Assembly (NCBI RefSeq): GCF_000346465.2 | Contig: NC_034011.1 | Coordinates: 19,943,928-20,007,927 of the forward strand | From: Prunus persica | Taxonomy: Eukaryota; Streptophyta; Magnoliopsida; Rosales; Rosaceae | Direction of reading: 5' to 3' | DNA: 64,000 nucleotides | Part shown: positions 11,525 through 22,850 of the stretch, one piece after another | How the letters are laid out: each line of letters begins with the position of its first letter | Position numbering within the stretch: the stretch's first letter is position 1 | Notes under the pieces: generated by a model | Seen by the model: the letters and a program-made list of their open reading frames with translations, nothing else | Told to the model about the DNA's origin: nothing | Database searches by the model: none | Program-made: the position numbers and the translations under genes

Positions 11525-11776
11525 AGAGGAATAGCATCAAATATTTCTGTTTTTTGCATTTGCAAAAAATGGAAACTGCATTGTAGTTTCCGTAAATGTA
11601 ATGCAGTTTGTATTAATGCAATGCAATGAACTACAACCTGCATTACAGATAACGGAAACTGCATTGCAGTTTCTATGAATGCAATGCAGTTTGAATTAAT
11701 GCAATGCAGTGAACTACAATGCAGTTTCCATTTTTTGCAATGCAGAAAACAGAAATATTTGATGCTATTCCTTTGT
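11525..11776. repeat. Long imperfect inverted repeat within the MULE
   Basis: The left side (from about 11527, GAGGAATAGCATCAAATATT) is the reverse complement of the right side, which ends near 11775 (AATATTTGATGCTATTCCTT). The arms are roughly 110-120 bp and are themselves made of alternating AACTGCATTGCAGTTTC-like palindromic words. The structure would fold into a long hairpin. Confidence 0.7.
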
Positions 11777-11828
11777 AGTTCACTGCATTGCATTAACTAA
11801 AATTGCATTGTAGATCACACGCAATGCA

Positions 11829-12240
11829 GTGACTCAAATTCTAAGACTGCCAAACGAAGGAATATCTGTTAAACTTGGTAATGATCGATACACTGCTCCC
11901 TTCAGAACAAGGTACTTTGGAGAAAAGGGAAAACTATCAAAAGCCATGGTAGAAGCAGAATTACAAAACACAATTGCCTTGGCAAACCAACCGAAGAAAG
12001 AAAAGGCCAAGGCAAATCAAAAGAAGAAAACAAATAAAGGAGAAGAAAAGAAATAAGCTGAAGAAGAAGAAGTTGACCACGACAAGGATGTAGTCAGCCT
12101 AATCTTGATTTTGCTCTGCATGACATTCCTCTTTGCCAACTCTTCATCCACTTTCCACTGGAAAATATTTGAGCACTGTGTGAATCTAGACACACTTTTA
12201 AGCTATTCGTGGGCAAGAGCTGTTTGAGCCTATATGAATG
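11829..12240 (+). pseudogene. Decayed TE protein fragment, possibly DUF1985/ULP1-type
   Basis: An open stretch at 11829-12056 encodes 75 residues (MTQILRLPNEGISVKLGNDR...) ending in a Lys/Glu-rich tail. Further on, around 12100-12230, a continuing frame reads words such as LLFANSSSTFHW-like and LDTLLSYSWARAV. These resemble the conserved N-terminal region of plant transposon proteins that carry a ULP1-like protease (KI-MULE type), from memory. Stops and frame changes break it. No protease catalytic region was seen. Confidence 0.35.
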
Positions 12241-13140
12241 AATCATTGATCACAAAAGCAAAAGCAAAGAAGGGAGGAGAAGCCTTTATAGGAGTTGTTT
12301 CGGGTTGCACTATCCTAATATTGGTAAGTAAACAGTGGCTTATGCAATGCATTTTGAGTTTTAGGTAATGCATTTTCCATTTAGTGCAATGCAGTTTCTG
12401 TTTTATCCTATGCAGTTCCCAACCTAATTTATGATATATCTTGTTTTTGAATTGTGCAGTTTCTACTGTGTGAGAGGACAAACATCAGACAACCAATCCT
12501 TGACAAGGAGAAAGAAACTCCTGCCATTCTTAAATGGGGTCTTGTGGAACTCCACACAAAATTCAACCAAATAAAGGACTTGAATGACATCGAGGTATGC
12601 AATATATTGGATATTTTATTTTAATGTATCTTGAATGTGAATCCATGCTAAATCATTCTCATTGTACATGGTATTTTCAAAACTCCTAATAAATGAAAAA
12701 CTACCAAGGAAGAGGGAGACCCTGTTGAGAAGGTAATTAAAATATGTATACACTGTATTGCAGTTTATATTTTCTACATTGCAGAAACAAAAATTGCACT
12801 GCAGTATCAGTTTCCTGCAATGCAGTTTGCATTTTATCCAATGCAGTTTCTAAATCATTCTCATTGTACAGGGTATTTTGAAAACATATAAAAAGAGAAA
12901 AAACTAACAGAGAAGAGGGAGACCCTCTTGACAAGGTAATAAGAATCTCTAAATAGTGAATTATGCATTGCAGTTTCCGTTTCTTGCAATGCAGTTTTTG
13001 TTTTCTCCAATGCAGTTTCTAATTAGTTTCCGTTCAATATGCAAAAAATGAAGATGATGAAGGAGAATAAGGAGAAGCAGAAGAAGTAGAAGACCAAGGA
13101 AAACCTGATGATGCTGATCAAACTCCATAATTAAAAGAGA

Positions 13141-13525
13141 TTAGAATGAAGAAAAGGTTAGAGAATGAAGATGGAAAAGAACATGTTACAATTCAAGACC
13201 TTTTGGTGAACTCCATGATAACCCAAATCAAGTACCGCTAAAGCCAAGATCCTAGCTTCGTTTGCCCAGAAAGATTAAAACTGTGGAAGGATGAAATAAA
13301 TAAATACAGTGAGAAGAAAATGACGGAATTGTGGGATATATTTATCCAAGTAGAAAAAAGATCAAAGGAGCTGGAAGCGGAGTTGGCAACATATATAAAG
13401 AAATTAGATAATGAAGAATGTGTGACTGCCACCATGACAGTGGAATCTACAATTCAGCTTCATGAAATACAAAATCTGCAAAAGAAGGATTGCAGAATTG
13501 GAAGGCAAGGAATCACATATTGACA
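13141..13525 (+). pseudogene. Decayed coiled-coil fragment of the MULE-borne protein
   Basis: Two short + strand frames encode charged, helix-like sequence. The 67-residue piece at 13320-13523 contains VEKRSKELEAELATYIKKLD. This probably belongs to the same broken element-borne protein as the fragment at 11829. No known domain was identified. Confidence 0.3.
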
Positions 13526-14838
13526 TGGAGCAGAGGATAACAACTCCAAAAGCTAGAGGATAAAACCCTGCAAAACAAAACCAAAAGCACAAGCATAAGC
13601 AACAAACAAAAACTGCAGTGCAGTTTATGAAAACAAATCTGCTCAAATTTGAAAGGAAACCAAAAGGCAAATCCATGATCAAAGTACTAAAACTAAGTTC
13701 AAAACACATTTATGTTCATGAGCAGTTGCAACATTCCCATTGACTTGCAAAAATTATTAAGAAATTGAATTATTAAATAAGAAACTGCAGTGCAGTTTCT
13801 ACTAAAAAACTACAACAAATGGAATCTGCAGTGAGCAGTTGTAACATTGCCAAAAGAAAGCCACGTTCAAAGTACTAAAACTAATATCAAAACACATTTA
13901 ACTCCATGAGCAGTTGTAACATTGCCATACACTTCCAATGTAGTTTACGAAACCAGAAACTGCAATGCAGTTTTTGCTAAAAAAACTGCAACAAACAGAT
14001 GCAGTTTATGACATAAAATCAAAACAAATTCAAGTCCATCATCAGTTATAACATTGCCATACACTTCCAATGCATTTTATGCTAAAAAAAACTGAAACAA
14101 ACATATGCAGTTTATGATAGAAAATAAAAAAACTTCAAATAGAAACCAAAAGGAAGCCAAGATAAAAGTACTAACTAAATTCCAAAAACATATAAGTCGA
14201 TAAACGAAAACAGGTTCTAAAGTACTCATACCACAACACCTACGACTGCCCAAAATCTCCCCAACCAAACAGCAATTCAAAATCAAATCTAAAAACAAAA
14301 CGAAGAAGATAGGGTTAAGCATTGAATGCCACAAGATCGCGGCACCAAATTGCGCCACAAAACTAAGCTAGAAATACCTGAACTAAGGAGAACAGAAATC
14401 GACCAAAACTTACTGTTATTCTGCATGCAAACCGAATGAAAATGTAGCAAAAAAAAGAAAAACAGAAAGACGAATAAAAACGAACCAAAACCTACCAGAA
14501 AATTGAAGCTCCAATCGCAGAACGAGAGCCAGAGCTCCAAAACCTCAAAGCCGAACGAAACGGGAGAGAAACCAAGACCAAATTACGCGTAGTTTAAACA
14601 GCCAGGGTTAAAAGAGTCATTTACTTTGAAAGGTTTAATGATAGGCCAGGCTTTCTAAGAAGAAGGTTAGACCTGTCTTTTCAATTTTTATTTTTAAGTT
14701 GGCCCAACGAATCTGGGCCTCCTCTTTGGCCTAATTCAAAATAACAATTCTTTCCTGAGTATTAAAACCCAAACCAAAATACCCAATGTCTCAAATACTA
14801 ATTAGTAAAGCTAATTATGTCTAATACCAAATTTTTCT

Positions 14839-15161
14839 TTAAATTTAAATATTACAAGAATTATTTTTTAGTCCAACACATCACCAAATATAGGTCTTCA
14901 TTATTTTTACAATTCAGCTTCTTAGTCGACACAACACTAAACGTAGGTCAGTACTTAATTCAGCTTAGGCTAATCCGAGCTAATTCAATACAGTCCCAGG
15001 ATTTAATACAGTCCATGACAATTCGCCGTACAAAACGACCCCTTAGAGGTCAATATTTAGTCCCTATATTTTGAGTTATTTTTCATTTTTGTGTTATGTA
15101 GGTGTATCTTTGGCACTTTTAGTATATTGTAATTGTAGTTTGCTACCTTTCTTAACCGCAC
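14839..15161. repeat. Repeat unit X, right part
   Basis: The unit broken at 10628 continues and matches 25233-25546 closely, up to the shared end CTACCTTTCTTAACCGCA. It is followed after three bases by segmental duplication copy B. Confidence 0.75.
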
Positions 15162-15803
15162 TTTTACAAATCTGCTTGTAAAGTATCCACCATCTGGTGG
15201 TGTACTTATCACAGCATCCACAACTCCTATACAGGCTCCATAACAAGAAGTGATATATTCCGTGAAAGACAGTGTTCATGTAACTTGCTTTGGATCAATC
15301 ATTTGTCCCTGTGGACACGACAGTAATCCTTTTTCAGATGCTTTTCCTCTAGCTCCCAAAAAGGACATATGGACTGGATTAAATGGTTCAATCTTCCTAA
15401 AATTATGGATGGTCCGGTTTGGCACAAGGGAGACAGCTAGTTATGGCAAGTATATTGGCATGTCTTGTTAATTGATTTTAACTTCATCTTAGGTTTATGT
15501 TATCCAACACGACACTTGTATTTACAGATGGAAATCTACTGTTATGCTGGATTTTGGGCAGGTCAGCAGTTGTCCAAAGCAGGTTTTCTCAGATGGTGCT
15601 CACGTCTGTCCATACGGCCTTTGGTAGTGTACTTGGACACTGGGATCTGGGCCAGAGTTTTGTAATAAGCTGCCATCTCGGAAAGGCATTATCCATATTA
15701 TTCAGGTCAGTTAAAAAGCATGTTTTCTGTCTATAGTAGTGTTGTGCATGGTCATGACTCATATCCTTAGTTAAATGATTCTTTGATCTTTGATGGAATA
15801 CCC

Positions 15804-16933
15804 TAGGGGTGGTTGCGGTTCGGTAACCGCGAATTTTTACTCAAACCGCAAACCGACCGACTATTTGCGGTTTGGTGATTTTTGAAACCGTAAACCGACC
15901 GCGTTTTGCGGTAAACCGCAAAAATGAGGTCGGTTACCGCGAATTTGCGGTTTAAAACCACAAATTCTCAAGCATTCACAAAAATATAAATTTACAATGT
16001 AAATAAATAAATACACAACCTCAATTTCTCAAGCATATATAAATTCACAATCGATTCCAATTCTCAAGCATTCACAACCTAAGAAAATTAAAGTTACAAT
16101 TCCAAACATTCCAATTAAAGTTAAACTTCTCAAGCATTCCAATTCCAAATCCTTTAAATTTACAAACCAAAAGCAAAATGAATTAAAGTTACAACCAAAA
16201 ACAAAAATCCAATTCACAGTTAATTAAAGTTACAAACTAAAAGGAAAAATGCAATACACCAATGTTACAAACTCAAGTGTTGGTGGTGAGTGGATTTGAA
16301 GAACCCCTTTGTGTTGTTTGAGCACCAATGCTATCTACAAATAAAACAACATAGTTTAGTACATTTTATTATAAGAAGAAGCATAAATAACATTAGCATA
16401 AATAAACTAATTACTTACAAGTTGTCATATCTTCCATTTCCTTGTAGAATTCAACCTCATCATCTGTTGGTTCCTTGTAAAAGGAAAATTCGTCCGCTCT
16501 AAGCCAATCACTAGTACACACTAATGCCTCTACTATTTTAGGATGCAAAGAGCTTCTAAAAGGATCCACAATCCTCTTGCCTAGGCTAAAAGCATTTTCA
16601 CTAGCAACCGTAGAACTTGGAATTGCAAAGATATCCTTGGCAACTTGTGAAAGAATAGGATATCTTGTTTGGTTCCCTTTCCACCAATTCAAGAGAAGAG
16701 AAGGGTTTACAATTTTACTTAATTATTCATAGAGTATAGCCGTGCGGCTATACTTTGCGGTTTGCGGTAACCGCAAATTTTGAAAATCAAATACCGCAAC
16801 CGTAACCGTAAATACGGTTCGGTTCTTAATACCGCGATTGCGGTTCGGTTTACCGAGATTGCGATTTTATTGCGGTAAAATATCGGTTGGTTTTTGCGAT
16901 TTTTTGGTTTTTCGGTTTAAAATGCCACCCCTA
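15804..16933 (-). mobile_element. hAT-family transposon, internally deleted
   Basis: The termini are TAGGGGTGG and CCACCCCTA, and the element is flanked by an exact 8-bp duplication, GAATACCC (15796-15803 and 16934-16941). Subterminal regions are packed with GCGGTT/AACCGC words. The only coding remnant is a hAT C-terminal dimerisation domain on the minus strand. The paralogous segment at 5419-6208 preserves the empty site. At 1.13 kb it is non-autonomous. Confidence 0.88.
16411..16692 (-). pseudogene. hAT transposase C-terminal (dimerisation) fragment
   Basis: 93 residues carrying the hAT dimerisation signature: WWKGNQTRYPILSQVAKDIF, then IPSSTVASENAFSLGKRI and a C-terminal VCTSDWLR. The zinc-finger and catalytic parts of a full ~600-700-residue transposase are absent, so this is a relic inside a deleted element and not a working enzyme. 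Confidence 0.85.
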
Positions 16934-17062
16934 GAATACCCTGTATGAGTAGTGGCTCTTTTCTTCCATTTGGCTTAGTATTGAGCGTGCCCTGTATTAT
17001 ATTGGTCGCTCTTCTTCCAAGAAGTCTTGAAAATGTTTTATGTTTTGTGCTCTATAGCACTA

Positions 17063-17924
17063 TTATGTCTTCTCTACATATGACACAAATATTATATATA
17101 TGTGTCCAATGTGATTCAAAAGGACATGACCCTCTTTTTTGTCGCCTTTGGATCACGCTTTTTGCCCAGTTTTGTAGTAGTGGCACTAATCAGGGCATTA
17201 ATCATGTTAATTATTCTAACAGAAGCGGGGTCCAGCTTAGACTGCAGTACTCTACTTTATCGTGATAGACTTCCATGCAACGGATAGACTTTCATGCAAC
17301 GGAAAACATTTCATTGCATTATTGGTCCAAGATAGCAAAACAATGAAAATTGAAAAACAAAAATTTCACATTCTCCCATCCCATGTGCGCCACCGGCAGC
17401 TCCAACCAATCTCACCCAACCTTGAAATCCATTCTCCATTCCCTCTTCATAGTCCCTTCCTCCATTCCCCCTTCCCTATCCCCTTCCTCCTTCTCTCTCT
17501 ACCATAGAACACCTACCCTCTACACACAAATTCCCTCAGCCTACCTAAACCGAGTCCACAATTTTCTTATTCTTTTTTCTTTTTGGTATTTTTCCATTTG
17601 CATATTGAAAATTTGTGAAAGGACAGCTACCAAACTAATAATTCGATAGCCTACGTAACATATGGTGACCAAACAAACTTTATGTCCTTCAACATAAACA
17701 TAGTGGTGTAAGTTAATAAAACTATGAAGATAAGAAATGGGTTGAATTTTAGATGGGAAGATTAAGTAGTTTTAAACCAGTTATATGAAATTTCCAACAT
17801 TCAATTGTGGTCACATATATTGAAGAAATGAAATGAACATTTCATTTCCATCAAAATATCTAAAACCTACCTCTCTTATTCCATTCTGACCAAAAAAATA
17901 ACAAAGAAACCTCTCTTATTCCAT
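17063..17924. other. Spacer upstream of UGT at 17925
   Basis: No gene was recognised; the S/P-rich frames at 17262-17649 look like chance. Only the ~95 bp before the UGT start match the promoters at 28186 and 26070. The composite motif seen before the other UGT genes is missing here. Confidence 0.5.
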
Positions 17925-19364
17925 ATGGAGAAAGCTTCAGAGCTAGTCGTCATCCCATCCGCCGGCATCGGCCATCTCGTCTCCGCCGTCGAGATGTCGA
18001 AGCTCCTTGTTGCCCGCCATGACCAACTTTTCATCACTGTCCTCATCATGAAGCTACCCTTCAACTCCAAGGGCACAGAGGCCTACATAGCCTCCCTCGA
18101 AGCCTCTCCCGTATTGCCACGTCTCAACTTCATCACCCTCCCAAAAGTCCCAGACCTAGACAAGCACCTCAGCTCCCACTCCTTCCGCAACCAGTTCGTC
18201 GAAAGCCACAAAACCCACGTCAAAAACGCGGTCGCCGAACTCACCGAGTCACAATCCGAGTCAAGGCCTCGGCTTGCTGGGTTCGTCATCGACATGTTTT
18301 GCACAACAATGATCGATGTGGCGTATGATTTTGGGGTTCCTACGTACATGTTCTTCACTTCACCTGCTGGGTTTCTTGGGCTACTGTTCAACCTACAAAG
18401 AATTCGCGATGTGTATGGAAAGGACGTCAGTGAGTTCAAAGACTCGGACGCTGAGTTGTCCCTGCCCACTTTTGTCAACTCGGTTCCCGGCAGGGTCTTG
18501 CCTAGTGTGGTTTTGGACAAGGAGGGCGCGGAGTCGTTTCTAAGCTATGCCAAACGGTTTACAGAAACCAAGGGCATTTTGGTAAATACATTCATGGAGC
18601 TAGAGTCACATGCTCTTGATTCTCTTTCTGATGGTGAAACCCCGCCTTTGTATCCTGTGGGTCCCATCTTGAATCTGATGAGTGATGATACCCAATCGGG
18701 TTCAGAGCAAGCGCAACAGAAGTCGGATATATTGGAGTGGCTAGATGATCAGCCTCCTTCGTCAGTGGTGTTCTTGTGCTTTGGGAGCATGGGAAGCTTT
18801 GGTGAGGACCAGGTGAGGGAGATAGCGTGGGGGCTGGAGCGGAGTGGGCTCCGGTTCTTGTGGTCTCTACGCCAGCCCCCACCAAAGGGAACCGTTGTGT
18901 CCCCTGGTGACTATTCGAATCCTAAGGGGGTCTTACCCGAAGGGTTCCTATTTCGGACGGCTGCGATGGGAAAGGTCATAGGGTGGGCTCCGCAGGTGGC
19001 GATCTTGGCCCACCAAGCAGTAGGAGGGTTCGTATCCCACTGCGGGTGGAATTCCACGCTTGAGAGCCTATGGTTCGGGGTGCCGATGGCCACGTGGCCG
19101 GTGTACGCGGAGCAACAATTAAATGCCTTTGAATTGGTAAGGGAGTTGGGTTTGGCAGTGGCAATTAAGATGGATTATAGGAGGGACACCCAAGTGGTGG
19201 TGAGTGCGGAGGAGATAGAGAGAGGGATAAGGGAGGTGATGGAGGATGATAGTGATGTAAGGAAGAGGGTGAAAGAGATGAGTGAGAAGAGCAAAAAAGC
19301 CTTGACGGAAGGTGGCTCCTCGCACTCTTCATTGGGACATTTTCTTGATCAGATTTTCCTTTGA
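17925..19364 (+). CDS. UDP-glycosyltransferase, UGT71-like (array gene 2)
   Basis: Intact, intronless 479-residue enzyme. Catalytic His17 is in PSAGIGH and Asp123 in VIDMFC. The PSPG box is at 354-397 with HCGWNS and a terminal Gln. It is a recent paralogue of the gene at 28186: I count about 31 amino-acid differences (~93% identity), with matching 5' and 3' flanks. The residue after IDVA is Tyr where the paralogues have Asp (VAYDFG versus VADDFG/VADEFG). Its upstream region departs from the paralogues at about 17830 and lacks the shared promoter motif, so expression may differ. The probable role is small-molecule O-glucosylation; the acceptor is unknown. Confidence 0.92.
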   Translation: MEKASELVVIPSAGIGHLVSAVEMSKLLVARHDQLFITVLIMKLPFNSKGTEAYIASLEASPVLPRLNFITLPKVPDLDKHLSSHSFRNQFVESHKTHVKNAVAELTESQSESRPRLAGFVIDMFCTTMIDVAYDFGVPTYMFFTSPAGFLGLLFNLQRIRDVYGKDVSEFKDSDAELSLPTFVNSVPGRVLPSVVLDKEGAESFLSYAKRFTETKGILVNTFMELESHALDSLSDGETPPLYPVGPILNLMSDDTQSGSEQAQQKSDILEWLDDQPPSSVVFLCFGSMGSFGEDQVREIAWGLERSGLRFLWSLRQPPPKGTVVSPGDYSNPKGVLPEGFLFRTAAMGKVIGWAPQVAILAHQAVGGFVSHCGWNSTLESLWFGVPMATWPVYAEQQLNAFELVRELGLAVAIKMDYRRDTQVVVSAEEIERGIREVMEDDSDVRKRVKEMSEKSKKALTEGGSSHSSLGHFLDQIFL

Positions 19365-19867
19365 TATATTAGGAAAGTCCTAGAAAAATGAGAAATTCCT
19401 ACTGTTTTTGTTTCTGTCATGAGTAGATGAATTTAATAAAGTTCTTAATTCTAATAATTTTCTCTATATATATATGCTCCTTCTTCACCACATGAACTGA
19501 GGTTGATATATTTATTCAATTTCTATTCTTCAACTTTCTACTTCAATTTTGTGGTGCATACCAAAAAAAGGAAAATGTTGTTAAATGAATGGTATATGAT
19601 GTGGGAATATTGAGTTGTACTAAAATAAATAAGATATAATATTCAGCAAGTGGTGTGAGCATCCCCGAAAATAGAGCAGCAGTAACCTTTTCCACTTTGT
19701 TAAATACTAGTACTGTTTTGAATTTGAAAAAGAAAAACTCTGCGAACCAAGTGGCAATCCATAGAATCTACAGGAGAATCAACGTAAAATGTGGTTTATG
19801 AAAAGTCCTGTGAAGTTGTGTGTTTGGTCTACAATTCCGAACATGTTTTTACTCATTAAATTCTGAC
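19365..19867. other. 3' flank of array gene 2
   Basis: The first ~105 bp match the 3' flank of the gene at 28186. The stretch near 19541-19612 matches 29899-29970. No gene is present. Confidence 0.6.
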
Positions 19868-20142
19868 CTCATCCTTGTTGATGAGTCTTGTGAAGTTGTG
19901 TTGTTAAGTATCAGACACCAAGAGCCATGATTTGAGGGCATGCCGACTCTCTACTGCCAAGTCCACGACGACTTGTCAGACCAAAACCAGTTATGAGTAA
20001 ATAACTTTATCAAATCTTGACTAAACGAATGCCAGCAAATACATGACGTCACCTGGCAAAAATGAAAAAGAAGTAATCTAAGCAATGTTAGAAACACCGT
20101 GCACATGATGTATATAAAGATGTTTCATGAGATGAGTTTTTC
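19868..20142 (+). promoter_or_regulatory. Orphan UGT promoter without its gene
   Basis: This stretch is collinear with the promoter of the UGT at 30312 (29990-30268). It includes the composite motif (20030-20051, with an exact TGACGTCA) and a TATA box in GTATATAAAGATGTTTCATG near 20110. In the paralogue the start codon follows about 45 bp later. Here homology stops near 20142 and viral-like DNA begins. It is a promoter relic of a lost gene. Confidence 0.75.
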
Positions 20143-21083
20143 CTAAGGGATTCTAATTTTAAATCAATTGAGGCCTTTTCTATTTTTAGATCTCTTTCTA
20201 TAGTGGAAGTAGATCCTGTGAATGAATGTCTCGCAGAATTATGCCTACGGAATTGACTAGGGGTTGGTAACTGTTTTAGCTGTACTAAAAATTTTAGAGG
20301 TTGATTTCCAAAGTTGATTTTGACTGTGTCATCTCAGTATTGTTGGATACAATCCAAATTAAATAGGCTATGTTGAACCGAAGTGGGTTGGCTTTAAGTT
20401 GCTAGAGTCCAATATGAGGGAAGGGTGACTTCTGACCATTTAATAGAATGGAGAATTCTTATGTTAGCATTTGCTTGTCTACTCTGGATTAGTAAATTTT
20501 GATCTTTAGGACTTTTATTAAGGGCTTGGAAATTCATATTGGTTCCTGTGACTTTATAATAAATTCTATAGACTAAGGCTAAAAGTTGGGATCTAGGTAA
20601 GATCTCATAACTTGCAGTTTTAATATTTAAAGTCAAGATTTTTAATATATAGGGATCACTAAGGCTTACTGTGAAATCAGGGTAGCAATCAAAGTGAACT
20701 GGACCAATAAACAAACTGGATTATATTATTCCTAAGGTACTGTCACTAAAATTGGTGAATCGTGCATCTCTTAGGCAAAGCAAAATAGAAGCATTAAGAC
20801 CTGTTTTTGTTAGAGGTTTGACTGCTACTTGAACAAGACCAATATGCAAGAAATTGTTTTCCATCTTTCCTATGTTTCTTAATTGACTCAAGATTAAGTA
20901 ATTGTCAGGTTTCATGTTCTTTACTAAGGGCATAAACTTGCTCAACTGTTTTAACATGGGTTGCGCTTTTGAAGGAGGAGAGAGACCATCTTTTCTTATA
21001 AATTTCTGTAGTGGGGACTTTGGGAATAATCCAATCTTTCTAGTCGACTTTATTACTAGTTTCATACTCAGTTTGTTCTTCAT
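20143..21083 (-). pseudogene. Endogenous caulimovirid-like movement protein remnant
   Basis: Two adjoining minus-strand frames (20721-21083 and 20394-20714) lie in one reading frame, separated by a single stop codon. They show the core of a 30K-superfamily plant virus movement protein as found in endogenous pararetroviruses: a conserved stretch around CLRDARF, then GPVHFDCYPDFTVSLSD. A third, frame-shifted piece follows towards 20143. The reverse transcriptase and coat regions are not seen. The copy is broken by at least one stop and one frame change, so it is a fossil and not a functional virus. The caulimovirid assignment rests on remembered motif wording; another 30K-type source is possible. 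Confidence 0.55.
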
Positions 21084-21336
21084 TAACTATGTATGGGACC
21101 TTACTAATACTGGCTATAGAACTGCTACTGCTGCAAGAGTTTGATCTAAAAAGGAGACTCATTAGGACAAGTTTACTGGCTTTTCTCTTATGGGTAGAAA
21201 GTAAACCTAAAATCCTAGTGTAGACTCAAGGTTATCTGAAGACCTAGGAACTCTCTCTTTCTCTGCTCATGCCTCACCTGGGGCTTAGTGTTTGGAGTCT
21301 AGGACTTATTGTTTGGGTTGAAAGAGAGTTGCAAGT
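21084..21336. other. Spacer between viral remnant and LTR-like block
   Basis: May be further, unrecognisable sequence of the viral insertion. No open frame of note. Confidence 0.35.
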
Positions 21337-22334
21337 AATGACAAGACCCACCCCGAATTCCTCGGAAACCTGAAACGAATCCTGCGGAATTTCCGACATT
21401 GTACCTATGCCGGGCCCACTTACTAAAACTATTACCTCATTTCCCAAATAGGAATAGGGGCACGAGGCTTTGTGCCGAAATTTTGACAGAGTCTCCCCTA
21501 TAAATCGGACTTACCCCAAATTTTCAACCTATCAAAAATTACAATTTAAGAAGCCAACTGCCAGCAGGCACAATGTAATAACACACAATTTACAGACAAG
21601 GCTTCCAACCTTCAAATAAATCAAGGCAGGACAACTAGAAATGCAATTAAGGAACTCAAATCATTTTTTGAATATTGTTGTAATCAATATAAAATTAACT
21701 TTCCAATTTTCAATCAGGCGAGGTTTAACCTCCTAACACAACTGCAAGTATATTTAAGGCCTCAGCCCAAAACGTACAACGATTCACAATGGGTTCCAAA
21801 ACTGTCTTGATCACAACCACATTTCAACAACACCCAACTAGTCAAATGGGAAAATGAAAAATCAATCAATCAAGCCTTGTTTTCAAACGAGTTTAATGCC
21901 CAACGACAAGGTCGAAACCGAAATCATCCCAAGACCAAAATAACTTTAGTTCAAAACTGCACTTGGGTGGGACCCTAGGCTACCTATGTACCATTACTAA
22001 GGGATTAAGCCACCCGTAGTTCTTCATCCACAGTCACAACTCCAGTAATATACAACCTTTTTCTTTAAAAAAAACCGACGAATGACTTTAGACTCCTTAT
22101 TATATCAAATTTAACAAGGCAACCCCTAAACACTTTATGATTTCCTTTCTTTTATCAATTCTTTCCGTACAACCATACCCTATTCAAGGCACATGTTGCT
22201 AAACAACACTTCCCAAATCTGGGACTCAGACGTTCATACCAATCTAGGGTAATCACAAAGCACAACCTCACATATCTCAACCCGAAAACAAATCCTCAAA
22301 TATATGTATTTAATATGTATAAATATAATTACAC

Positions 22335-22850
22335 CACCTCCAACCATCATCATGTACCAAGGAAAACAATCCAATCTGGGGATTGTTTGACTAGACTACA
22401 TGAAGGAATCCTCAACAACCATGTGGCTAGGGAGCGAGCCGTCCAACCGGGGGACTAACTCTCAGCCAGCATGTACAGTCGAATCCTCAAGACTCGTATA
22501 CCCATGACAAGTCCTACGCGCGCAGACTACCCAAATCAAGGATCTACATATCCACATGTCCATATCCATATATCCATTTCCGTGCGTCCACGTATCCATA
22601 TCCACTGCTTCCAAGTATCAGTATCCAAGGGGATGTACACACGATGATGCACATCATGTACCGAGGAAAACAATCCAATTGGGGATCGTTTGACTAGACC
22701 ACATGGAGGATTCCTCAACAACCATGTGGCTAGGGAACGAGCCGTCCAACCAGGAGACTAACTCTCAGCAAGCACGAACAGCCGAATCCTCAAGACTCGT
22801 ACACCTGTGAGAAGTCCTACGCGAGCAGACTACCCCCTAAAGGTCCACGA
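22335..22850. repeat. Tandem duplication, ~305-bp period
   Basis: Two similar units (about 22335-22532 and 22640-22845) share words such as CAACAACCATGTGGCTAGGG and GCCGTCCAACC. They are separated by a stretch repeating TCCATATCCA-like words. Divergence between the units is moderate. Confidence 0.8.

Larger units (their letters stand above)
10629..14838 (+). mobile_element. Mutator-like insertion (4.2 kb) with 9-bp target duplication
   Basis: The insert is bracketed by TTAAATTTA at 10620-10628 and 14839-14847. The paralogous repeat at 24832-25546 has one uninterrupted TTAAATTTA (25233-25241), so this is a filled site. A 9-bp duplication is typical of Mutator-like elements. The ends (GGGAGCTTTC and, inverted, GAAAAATTTG) are not good inverted repeats, as in non-TIR MULEs. 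Inside are decayed coding pieces on the + strand and many copies of a GCAATGCAGTTTC-type word. No transposase core was recognised. Confidence 0.65.
15165..17062. repeat. Segmental duplication, copy B (interrupted)
   Basis: Second copy of 5419-6208, near-identical over most of its length but split by a 1,130-bp hAT element. The shared end is the run finishing TTTTGTGCTCTATAGCACT. It lies upstream of the UGT at 17925, so DNA from beside the PPR gene was copied into the UGT array. Confidence 0.85.

Noticed and set aside
17350..17649. Ser/Pro-rich 99-residue frame before array gene 2
   Set aside because: Low-complexity, not shared with paralogous upstream regions, no domain.
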